27,659 nt of DNA from HRBIN01 sp038891515 (GTDB taxonomy: Archaea; Thermoproteota; Nitrososphaeria_A; Caldarchaeales; Caldarchaeaceae), in contig JAWAEB010000016.1 in the NCBI GenBank assembly GCA_038891515.1, positions 1 through 27,659 of the forward strand. Reading direction: 5' to 3'. Below are positions 1-6,299 of the stretch, in pieces. The notes under the pieces were generated by a model, which saw only the letters and a program-made list of their open reading frames with translations, searched no databases and had not been told where the DNA came from. Every line of letters begins with the position of its first letter. Position 1 is the first letter of the stretch. Made by a program: the position numbers and the translations under genes.

Positions 1-380
1 TTCACATATACGCTAGGCTTCCCCTAACGGGTGGAACAGACCGTCGTGAGACAGATCGGATTTTACCTGTTGGGTGTGCTGGCTGCCTGAGGGGAAGGTG
101 TTCCCAGTACGAGAGGAACGGAGCGCCGGGGCCTACGGTTTACCGGTTGTCCTACAGGGCACTGCCGGGCAGCTGCGCCCTTGCGGATAAGGGCTGAAAG
201 CATCTAAGCCCGAAGCCGCTCCCGAAACTAGGCAGCCAATCGCTGGGTTAGGGCCTGGCGACAGGCCTGTCCCGGCGACGAGGGCTCCCGTAGAAGACGG
301 GTTTAATGGGGTGGGGGTGTACGGATGGAGGCTTCGGCCGGACATCCTCAGCCCGCCACTCCCAACCGCCCGAGTGGCCT
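1..380 (+). rRNA. 23S ribosomal RNA, 3' end (partial)
   Basis: The 3' part of domains V-VI of an archaeal large-subunit rRNA. The sarcin-ricin loop (AGTACGAGAGGAAC, about 109-122) and the following helices (GGGCTGAAAGCATCTAAGCC at 190-209, then an archaeal-type GGGCTCCCGTAGAAGACGGG region near 282-301) are directly recognisable. The 5' part lies outside the window. The mature 3' end is placed near 380, after AGCCCGCCACTCCC...CGAGTGGCC, by resemblance to crenarchaeal genes. The exact end is uncertain by about 20 bases because the pairing 5' strand is not visible. No 5S rRNA or tRNA follows, so 5S is apparently unlinked, as in many Thermoproteota. Confidence 0.95.
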
Positions 381-413
381 AAGGAAGGTCGTCTAGGCGA
401 AAACGCATCCACC
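379..413 (+). repeat. Left copy of a 35-37 bp direct repeat at the 23S 3' end
   Basis: Begins CTAAGGAAGGTCGTC and ends AAACGCATCCACC. The other copy, at 2002-2038 in the same orientation, shares CTAAGGAAG, then TCGTC, then a 13-base exact AAACGCATCCACC at nearly the same spacing, so the two are almost certainly homologous. This copy lies at or immediately after the mature end of the 23S gene. It could be half of an attachment-site pair, a duplicated rRNA-processing or termination element, or a small RNA motif. Confidence 0.6.
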
Positions 414-891
414 ATTGGGCGCGGCTCAATCATCATAATCAAGAACAGCATATGATGTTATTTGAGCAAGTTTCTCCCGACAAACCAATGAGGAGAACTT
501 TCGGATCACCTTATGATATATGCCAATAAAATTAGATGAAATTACGGAGGGCACCTACCTAACACGTTGATAATATGCTGATAAAGCAGGCCGACATCCT
601 TTTGCTTGAAGAACCTTGTAAAACTCACCAACTAGGTCATAGCTTACTTCTCAGGTGATGTCATGATGATAGGTATGAGATGCAGACCCGAGAGAGTTAC
701 GCTAGCTTAATTTCTACACTTTACTGAATATATTTACGGTCTAACCAAAATAATCCACGAACTCATGGACCGAGCGCCATCATTCAATAATAATGTATTC
801 GTGGCTGCCAGCATGATAAGTTATTCAATATTCTTATTGGAGGACTTCATAAAGGTGTAAGGGTTCCACCGATTACCGTCCGGCTCCTCAT

Positions 892-912
892 ATCGCTGGT
901 GTCATCAGCGAT
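892..912. repeat. Perfect 7-bp inverted repeat
   Basis: ATCGCTG, 7-base spacer, CAGCGAT. It could be a hairpin in RNA or a protein-binding palindrome. No gene is adjacent, so the role is unknown. Confidence 0.5.
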
Positions 913-1054
913 GCGACTAGGTATCCTATCCTTGCGCTGCGAGTAGGCGGTTATTCCCATAGCTTGTATACTCCGTTTGGATATTTGACTGTGGGCCAAA
1001 TTTTGCTCACGAAAATTTGAAACAAAAAGACACATGATATGTGGCTCGGGGTTT

Positions 1055-1162
1055 GCGATGCTTCTCTTTCACAGCAGTAATCCTCAGCATCGCCTCATAA
1101 AACACGGGGCTCAAGGGTTTCAATACCCGCTGGGGGTACGGGAAGGCTAGGCCTTCTACCCC
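1055..1162 (+). ncRNA. Cluster of three hairpins, candidate structured RNA
   Basis: Three potential stems follow one another: GCGATGC (1055-1061) with GCATCGC (1087-1093); GGGT (1115-1118) with ACCC (1125-1128); and GGGGTA (1133-1138) with TACCCC (1157-1162), the last enclosing GAAGGC (1142-1147) and GCCTTC (1151-1156) after a 3-base bulge. Such density in an otherwise non-coding stretch suggests a structured transcript or the relic of one. It does not fit tRNA, 5S, SRP or C/D-box patterns. The strand is assumed plus only because the stems were read that way. No promoter is convincing. Confidence 0.2.
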
Positions 1163-1171
1163 AACTGTTGA

Positions 1172-1442
1172 TTAACACTCAAGCTCTTCTCAATAGTGGA
1201 TCCGGAAATAGAGGATGACGTAGAAAAAGCTAGGCTTGGGGCTGAGATGGGCTTGGTGGAGGTCCGTAGGATGCTTGCCTCCAGCGACTTGGCTGGGTAC
1301 GAGATGAAGGTGGGCAGCTAGGATGAGGGAGTGGTCTTAAGTTGAGAAGGCCGCACTACAGGAGTCTATCCTAGACTCGAAGATACACTCGGTTCTCGCG
1401 ATGTATAGGGCTAGAATCTTACGGCTCAGAAAGCTAACATAG
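1172..1442 (+). pseudogene. Decayed coding fragment, unknown protein
   Basis: An open frame from 1172 reads protein-like (…DPEIEDDVEKARLGAEMG…) to a TAG at 1319-1321. A second protein-like segment in another frame (VEKAALQESILDSKI…, from 1341) runs to a TAG at 1440-1442. Both pieces are charged and probably helical, with AGG-rich codon use like the real genes in this window. The simplest reading is one gene broken by a nonsense mutation and a frameshift between about 1319 and 1341. No family is recognised. Confidence 0.35.
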
Positions 1443-2001
1443 CATAGGCGTTCTCTAGAATGCTTACTCCCAGTTTTCCACTCAACCCCTCTTATGCCCG
1501 TGGCGCACGATTGATGTCACAGAACTCTTGACACCCTCTAATGTGGCCAGATTCTTAAAGACGTGCCCTCTCACCCACTAAAAACTGGACACAGCAATCA
1601 GCGCATAACATCATACGCACTAGTCACCTTGTAAACGTCTAAAATTGGACAGCATACACTTCAGCCTGAATCAGCGAAAACACTTTAATTAGTATGAACC
1701 CCTAACTCGGGCCTGTGGGACCTGTACAGCCCTGTCCCGAAGGTCGAAGATGGAAATCGTTGTACGAGATTGCTTCTGCCTCCCATACCCTCTAACCATA
1801 GGACAACATTCTCTTTAACGTTGGAAAACACCTCCACACTAGTCCTCCCTTGGGATGTTGCGGTCGGAGGTTCCGTGTACTGCCCTACTTGGTCGCCCTC
1901 TCCCCTGCTGATCTTCACACTGTATTTTGGCATTACCAACTTAGGTGTAACTAACGGAAAAAGTATATTCTCCCAATCAATCACTTTCGGGCGATAGCTG
2001 T

Positions 2002-2038
2002 CTAAGGAAGATCGTCCGGATGTGTAAACGCATCCACC
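2002..2038 (+). repeat. Right copy of the 35-37 bp direct repeat, with strong hairpin
   Basis: Imperfect copy of 379-413. It includes GGATGTG TAAA CGCATCC (2018-2035), a 7-bp stem (one G-T pair) with a 4-base loop. The left copy lacks most of the 5' arm of this stem. It sits 76 bp upstream of the ERCC4 gene start, so it could also be the end of a small transcript. Confidence 0.6.
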
Positions 2039-2081
2039 TATGTGTGGGGAATTTTTAATGGTTGAATGGCTGGGGTGAAGG

Positions 2082-2088
2082 ATAAATA
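2082..2088 (+). promoter_or_regulatory. TATA-like box for the ERCC4 nuclease gene
   Basis: ATAAATA centred about 29 bp before the TTG at 2114, the usual distance from an archaeal TATA box to a transcription start. The transcript would be leaderless. Confidence 0.45.
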
Positions 2089-2113
2089 GTATGCGGTCTA
2101 GTCTCATCATGGG

Positions 2114-2791
2114 TTGATAATAGTAGATAGTAATGAGGCTGTGGAGAGCCATCATCTAGTGGAGTCTCTCAACGAGGTGGTGGGGGTTTCCATCAAGCCC
2201 TTGGAGGCTGGCGATTACTTGATTGTGGGTAGTGCTGGACAGGCTTTGATCGAGCGGAAGACGATCTTCGACTTTCTCAACAGTCTTAAGGATAGGCTTT
2301 GGGACCAGTTGGAGAAGTTGAAGGAGTTTGAGGGGGAGAAGTCCATACTTTTGGAGGGGTATCTCGGCCTGTATAGGAGGAGGGGGTGGAAGGAGGTTTC
2401 GGTGCTGGCTCTGATGGACAGAATAATCCATGGATGGGGTATCCCAATAATATACACGCCGGACGTCATGGGCACGCTCACCTACCTCGTGTGGAAGCAC
2501 AAGGCCCTTGGCAAGGCTGAGGAGTTTAGAGAGTATCCGCTTAGGGTGAGGCGTAAGGAGATGAACTTGGAGGAGCAGGCTATCTACACACTTGAGGGGC
2601 TCTGCGGCCATGAGACCGCCAAGGCACTGCTAAGACACTTCAAGACCCTCAGGGATACTATATCGTTCTTCGACGAGAGAAACGTGACGCTGGATGAGGG
2701 GTTGAAGGATGTGAAGGTGGGCGGCAGGAGAATACCCTCGACTACTGTGAAGAGAATGGTACAAGTGATAAACTACGTCTTTGAAAAATAG
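2114..2791 (+). CDS. xpf: ERCC4/XPF-family structure-specific endonuclease, short archaeal form
   Basis: Structure-specific DNA nuclease of the XPF/Mus81 family, which cuts flaps, 3'-protruding or branched DNA near junctions and in crenarchaea works with PCNA. The 225 residues show the ERCC4 nuclease domain (about 1-140), with D5, GDY at 33-35 and the ERKxxxD signature at 47-53, followed by a tandem helix-hairpin-helix domain (about 150-221). No helicase domain is present, so this is the short form rather than euryarchaeal Hef. I see no clear C-terminal PCNA-binding motif, which the crenarchaeal form normally has. The start is TTG: an in-frame TAG lies five codons upstream, and translation from 2114 gives the expected N-terminal strand. 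The gene is monocistronic and convergent with trpB (23 bp gap). Confidence 0.88.
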   Translation: MIIVDSNEAVESHHLVESLNEVVGVSIKPLEAGDYLIVGSAGQALIERKTIFDFLNSLKDRLWDQLEKLKEFEGEKSILLEGYLGLYRRRGWKEVSVLALMDRIIHGWGIPIIYTPDVMGTLTYLVWKHKALGKAEEFREYPLRVRRKEMNLEEQAIYTLEGLCGHETAKALLRHFKTLRDTISFFDERNVTLDEGLKDVKVGGRRIPSTTVKRMVQVINYVFEK

Positions 2792-2814
2792 GGGGTGGGT
2801 AGCACCTAATCGAG

Positions 2815-4215
2815 CTACGCACCTAAGAACTGCTTCTCCACCTCAGGCAGCCATGATATCTCTTTCTTCATTCTCTCTATGGACTTCTTTATCTCCTCCT
2901 CTGGATAGTACCATGGGGGTAGCTTCCCCTCGAAGAACTCCTCGTAGGCGTGCAAGTCGAAGGCACCGTGGCCGCATAGGTTGAACAGTATCACCTTCTC
3001 CTCACCCGTCTGCTTGCACCGTAGGGCCTCGTCAATCACGTATCTTATGGTGTGGGATGGTTCAGGGCCTGGTAGGAAGCCCTCAGTCTTGGCAAATGTT
3101 GTGGCGGCCTCGAAGACTGAGACTTGGTCATAGGCGTGTGGCTCTATCCAGCCCTCATGTAGCAGGAGACATAGAGTGGGCGCGTCACCATGGTATCGGA
3201 GTCCGCCGGCGTGTATTGGTGCTGGGATGAAGTCGGAGCCAAGTGTGTACATGGGTAGGAGAGGGGTCATCTTGGCTGTGTCTCCGAAGTCATAGGTGTA
3301 GATTCCCTTGGTCATGGTTGGGCATGCAGTCGGCTCTGTTGCCACAAACTTCACCTTCTTCGGAGCCTTCTTGGAGATAACCTCATAGTAGAATGGCCAA
3401 AACAAGCCTGAAAAGCTACTCCCCCCGCCCACACATCCAGCCACTATGTCCGGATATTCGTCTAGCTGCTTCATCTGCTCAATCGCCTCCAGCCCCTGCA
3501 CGGTCTGATGCACTAGAACGTGGTTCAAGACGCTGCCCAAGCTGTATCGGGTGTTGTCATGAGTTACACAGTCTTCGAGAGCCTCGCTTATAGCTATCCC
3601 AAGACTACCAGGATGGTTTCCATTCTTCGACAAGAGCGTCCTCCCGAAGTTAGTTCTTTCGCTGGGGCTTGGCACCACATCAGCACCCCACGCATGCATC
3701 AACATCCTCCTAGCAGGTTTCTGCTGATAGCTGGCCCTAACCATATACACTTGACACTTCATACCGAAGAGGTTTGTGGCGAAGGCCAAGGCGCTACCCC
3801 ACTGGCCCGCACCAGTCTCAGTGGTAAGCCGCTCTATACCCTGCTTCATGTTGTAGTAGGCTTGGGCCACGGCCGTGTTAGGTTTGTGGGAGCCCGGCGG
3901 GGAGACGCCCTCATGCTTGAAGTAAATTCTGGCAGGAGTCTTGAGATGCTTCTCCAGACGCTCAGCCCTGTAAAGCGGCGTTGGCCTCCACATCCTCAGT
4001 ACATCCCTAACCTCCTCAGGTATCGGCATCCATCTCTCACCGCTGAGCTCTTGACGTATCAGCTCCTTGGCGAAAATACGCTCCAGCTTCGTGGGGTCTA
4101 CCGGCGCCTTTGTAGAGGGGTCTATCGGCGGCGGCAGAGGTTTAGGAAGATCAGGCAGTATGTTGTACCAGTTTTTGGGAATTTCGTCGTCCCCAAGTAC
4201 AATCTTTTTTGACAT
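2815..4215 (-). CDS. trpB: Tryptophan synthase beta chain-like protein, TrpB2 type
   Basis: PLP-dependent enzyme that joins indole and L-serine to tryptophan. Its 466 residues match the longer TrpB2 class (COG1350). PLP-binding Lys111 lies in GSHKPN (109-113), followed by TETGAGQWG (132-140) and the glycine/serine phosphate loop GGGSSFSG (263-270). HAGGLRYHGD lies in the C-terminal half. TrpB2 enzymes often lack the usual contacts with TrpA and may act alone as indole-salvage or serine-deaminating enzymes. Here no trpA or other trp gene is adjacent, in line with a stand-alone role. The ATG at 4213-4215 lies about 27 bp downstream of a TATA-like box, so the mRNA is probably leaderless. A miniature inverted-repeat element sits directly upstream of that promoter. 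Confidence 0.92.
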   Translation of the reverse strand: MSKKIVLGDDEIPKNWYNILPDLPKPLPPPIDPSTKAPVDPTKLERIFAKELIRQELSGERWMPIPEEVRDVLRMWRPTPLYRAERLEKHLKTPARIYFKHEGVSPPGSHKPNTAVAQAYYNMKQGIERLTTETGAGQWGSALAFATNLFGMKCQVYMVRASYQQKPARRMLMHAWGADVVPSPSERTNFGRTLLSKNGNHPGSLGIAISEALEDCVTHDNTRYSLGSVLNHVLVHQTVQGLEAIEQMKQLDEYPDIVAGCVGGGSSFSGLFWPFYYEVISKKAPKKVKFVATEPTACPTMTKGIYTYDFGDTAKMTPLLPMYTLGSDFIPAPIHAGGLRYHGDAPTLCLLLHEGWIEPHAYDQVSVFEAATTFAKTEGFLPGPEPSHTIRYVIDEALRCKQTGEEKVILFNLCGHGAFDLHAYEEFFEGKLPPWYYPEEEIKKSIERMKKEISWLPEVEKQFLGA

Positions 4216-4237
4216 ATTTATGCATGTGATTAGAGTG

Positions 4238-4244
4238 ATATAAA
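4238..4244 (-). promoter_or_regulatory. TATA-like box of trpB
   Basis: On the minus strand it reads TTTATAT, centred about 27 bp before the trpB ATG. The inserted element at 4263-4360 begins about 19 bp upstream of it, at or just beyond the expected BRE. Confidence 0.5.
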
Positions 4245-4262
4245 CTTTTTAGGAACTTTCCG

Positions 4263-4360
4263 GGTTCTGTTAACTTAGGTATTTCGTTGTAGGGATTATG
4301 TCTTCCTAAGGCTTAGAGCGATGAAATCTCGCCTACCATAATACCTAAGTTAACAGAGCC
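4263..4360. mobile_element. 98-bp IS6-type miniature inverted-repeat element (MITE 1)
   Basis: Terminal inverted repeats GGTTCTGTTAACTTAGGTAT (4263-4282) and ATACCTAAGTTAACAGAGCC (4341-4360) match over 19 of 20 positions. They flank a short non-coding core that itself contains GTAGG/CCTAC pairing. The direct repeat CTTTCCG(G) at 4256-4263 and 4361-4368 is a 7-8 bp target-site duplication, the size made by IS6-family transposases. The ends share GGCTCTGTTAACTTA with the IS6-like element at the right edge of the window (27565), which may be its autonomous partner. Confidence 0.8.
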
Positions 4361-4370
4361 CTTTCCGGAG

Positions 4371-4522
4371 ACTGTCAAGTTAAGGTCTGGCTGATTTTTT
4401 CTTCTGATATGATGGTATTACCTTTACTCTAGAATGGTTTATAAAGGGATAAATCTGTAAAAGAACAGACCTCTTAACAAAACCAGTCAAAAGGTAAACC
4501 CACACGACCTTAACTTGACAGT
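4371..4522. mobile_element. 152-bp miniature inverted-repeat element (MITE 2)
   Basis: Perfect 17-bp inverted repeats ACTGTCAAGTTAAGGTC (4371-4387) and GACCTTAACTTGACAGT (4506-4522) enclose an AT-rich non-coding core. The termini resemble those of the IS at 14631-15313 (ACTGTCAACTTAAGGCC), suggesting mobilisation by that kind of transposase. The element may extend about three bases further on each side. No clean target duplication is seen; the left flank was re-used by MITE 1, which abuts it. The right end lies inside the 3' end of the DUF763 gene. Confidence 0.7.
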
Positions 4523-5610
4523 ACCTCCGACAGCCGGTGCAGTTTTCTAAGGCATTGTAGTCTGGTCTCTCTTCCCACATCAACCTTTTCCAAGACGCCG
4601 GCCAAGAAGTTGGTCACCTCATCCATTCTCCTCTTGGAGACAGGGTGGGGGACACCATCTTTACCACCCACGGCGAAGCTGTACTTAACGGGATCCCGCC
4701 AATCCAGCTGGCAGCCATACACCAAGCTTGCGACGAGTGCTAGGGCTCTTATCGTGGATGCGCCCAGCCCGGGAAAGTCGATAAGCTCTTCATAGCTGGC
4801 TGGTCTAAAATCGTAGAGTTTCCTCACAACTTTCCAGTTGATCTTTCGTGGCATCGATATGTGGGTAGTGTTGAACAGTGTTTTGTCGCCGAGGGGGTCG
4901 AGAGTTGTCTGGTGGCTGTGGACCATGTTCACCAGTCTCTGAAGCCTTTCCGGACACTCTGCGATCAGGTCAAGCGAGGCTTTCCTAGCTTCGGCGCTGT
5001 GACGTGAGACCATGTTAAGGACTCTTTCCTCATGCCGGTCTCCTGAGATGCCACTGTGGGGCTCCTCCACGAATGTTTTAACCGACCTACCTATCCAGTG
5101 GTATCTCCTAGCATACCCTAGGCTGGTGTTGAGCCCTTGCTGAACGACCGTCCAGTCACCTCCTTCGGTGAAGAAGAGGGTATGATGATATATGTTGTAT
5201 CCATCCTGTAATGCGTTGTTATCCACCTTGGCAGAGAGTCTGCTGGCTCTCTCCAAAGAGGCTACCATACCCTCATCCAGTCCTGAGGAGCTGAGCGACT
5301 TGGGTATGCGCCTCGCCATAAGCCCCTTCCCGCCTACAGCAGCAACTCCATGCCTCTCAAAAGTGAGTGAATCTCTCAGCACACCACACACTACAGTAGT
5401 GAGCCCGCTAGAGTGCCAGTCAAATCCAAGAACACATCCGAAGGACTGGAACCAGAGGGGGTCCCCCAGCCTCAGCAGGAGGGTGGCCGGCCCATATTCC
5501 TCAGCTATGACCTCCACTATTGCTGAGGCCAGCTTCCTCATCCTGTCCAGAAGCCATTCTGGTACATGGCCTGAGTGGAGTGGGAGATCAGCCGTTCCAG
5601 ATAATGGCAA
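4510..5610 (-). CDS. DUF763 family protein (COG1415)
   Basis: Conserved archaeal/thermophile protein of unknown function. The N-terminus has the family hallmark TADLPLHSGHVPEWL (about 6-20), with conserved blocks such as NNALQDGYNIYHHTLFF in the middle and a helix-hairpin-helix-like IDFPGLGASTIRALALV (about 283-299), which hints at nucleic-acid contact. Start is TTG (5608-5610): in-frame TAG and TAA lie upstream with no ATG or GTG between, and this start leaves only a few residues before the conserved segment. The last codons and the TAA stop (4510-4512) fall in the right inverted repeat of MITE 2, so the insertion set the present C-terminus. It is divergent from the membrane-protein operon, and one TATA-like sequence may serve both. 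Confidence 0.82.
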   Translation of the reverse strand: MPLSGTADLPLHSGHVPEWLLDRMRKLASAIVEVIAEEYGPATLLLRLGDPLWFQSFGCVLGFDWHSSGLTTVVCGVLRDSLTFERHGVAAVGGKGLMARRIPKSLSSSGLDEGMVASLERASRLSAKVDNNALQDGYNIYHHTLFFTEGGDWTVVQQGLNTSLGYARRYHWIGRSVKTFVEEPHSGISGDRHEERVLNMVSRHSAEARKASLDLIAECPERLQRLVNMVHSHQTTLDPLGDKTLFNTTHISMPRKINWKVVRKLYDFRPASYEELIDFPGLGASTIRALALVASLVYGCQLDWRDPVKYSFAVGGKDGVPHPVSKRRMDEVTNFLAGVLEKVDVGRETRLQCLRKLHRLSEVLSS

Positions 5611-5643
5611 CCCATGGGTAGATGTCTGGCCCTAGATTTAGGG

Positions 5644-5650
5644 TTTAAAT
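5644..5650. promoter_or_regulatory. Near-palindromic TATA box in a divergent promoter
   Basis: TTTAAAT lies about 29 bp before the ATG at 5676 (plus) and about 37 bp before the TTG at 5610 (minus). It reads as a TATA-like element on both strands, so the DUF763 gene and the CoA-ester operon may share promoter DNA. The plus transcript would be leaderless. Confidence 0.4.
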
Positions 5651-5675
5651 TGCATCCCCCGAGGCGGCAGATGGT

Positions 5676-6299
5676 ATGAATGCCAGGACCTTCCCGCTGG
5701 TTTTCATGGCTTGGCTAATAGCCTCAATCCCATCCTTGGCTTGGTACGACCTTAGAGCCTACGAAGCACTGTTACACATATCCCATGACAGGGCTGGAAA
5801 TATAGTCTTCCAATCAGGCAGCACAGTAATATACCCGTTCACCTACGCTGCGGCGCTCATCTCCCTAGTGGGAGTGGCGTACTATCTCGTAAGGAGTGAG
5901 AGAAGGGTTTTGGCTGTGCCTGTGGCGATTCTTGTCGCCAGAGCTTCCACCATTGGAATGATGAACCTCTACGAACAAGTCTTTACTGGTGTGGGTTCGG
6001 CCATCTGGCAGGAGAACGTCTGGCTCAGATATTATGGTAGTGACTTCATCACTTTCATGTGGGGGGTGTCGGGGATGCTCTGGGTTATCACAGTAGCGCC
6101 ATGGGTGCGGAGAGCCAATCTCGTACCTGTGGTGCTAGTCATGCTGGGATATGTCCTCGGAATGGTTGCCTGGATATTGACGGGCTACCAGCCACCCGAC
6201 ATGAATCGCACATCGTATCTGCTTAACACCGTGACCAGACTTCTACCTCACATAGCTTTGGTATTTGCGGTTAGGCCAGCGGGTATATCATCTAAATAA
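5676..6299 (+). CDS. Polytopic membrane protein of unknown function, first gene of the CoA-ester operon
   Basis: I do not recognise the family. The 207-residue protein has about six hydrophobic segments: residues 7-24, 53-72, 78-96, 124-143, 148-170 and 186-200. A 30-residue loop between the first two contains YDLRAYEALLHISHD, and a loop at 99-123 contains several aromatic residues (WQENVWLRYYG). There are no nucleotide-binding or metal-binding motifs. The TAA overlaps the ATG of the acyl-CoA dehydrogenase by one base, so the two are very likely translated from one message. The position suggests a transporter or membrane factor for the substrate of the downstream enzymes, but that is inference from position only. 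Confidence 0.7.
   Translation: MNARTFPLVFMAWLIASIPSLAWYDLRAYEALLHISHDRAGNIVFQSGSTVIYPFTYAAALISLVGVAYYLVRSERRVLAVPVAILVARASTIGMMNLYEQVFTGVGSAIWQENVWLRYYGSDFITFMWGVSGMLWVITVAPWVRRANLVPVVLVMLGYVLGMVAWILTGYQPPDMNRTSYLLNTVTRLLPHIALVFAVRPAGISSK

Larger units (their letters stand above)
381..2080. other. Gene-poor 1.7 kb region downstream of 23S rRNA
   Basis: No convincing intact gene is seen on either strand. The stretch is visibly richer in A+T than the flanking genes, especially 460-850. It contains a perfect 7-bp inverted repeat (892-912), a cluster of hairpins (1055-1162), a decayed plus-strand reading frame (1172-1442) and a short twice-occurring motif (CTAAAAACTGGACACAGCA at 1578-1596 and CTAAAATTGGACAGCA at 1639-1654). 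The open frames at 1685-2155 (minus) and 1770-1997 (plus) overlap each other and match nothing I recognise. It is bounded by a 35-37 bp repeat at 379-413 and 2002-2038, so it may be a decayed insertion next to the rRNA gene. Confidence 0.6.

Noticed and set aside
133..451. Two minus-strand open frames of about 70 codons
   Set aside because: They lie within or across the 23S rRNA 3' end, which explains the sequence fully.
847..1035. 62-codon minus-strand frame
   Set aside because: No family features, no promoter or ribosome-binding site, and it contains the 892-912 inverted repeat.
1112..1130. GGGTTTCAATACCC resembling a tRNA T-arm
   Set aside because: The loop and stem lengths do not fit, and no anticodon, D-arm or acceptor pairing can be found around it.
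1331..1352. CTTAAGTTGA resembling an IS inverted repeat end
   Set aside because: Only about 10-12 bases match, with no partner repeat nearby; likely chance.
2156..2611. 151-codon minus-strand frame inside the ERCC4 gene
   Set aside because: Antisense shadow of a gene whose motifs are clear on the plus strand.
3520..4212. 230-codon plus-strand frame opposite trpB
   Set aside because: Antisense shadow; TrpB2 motifs on the other strand are unambiguous.
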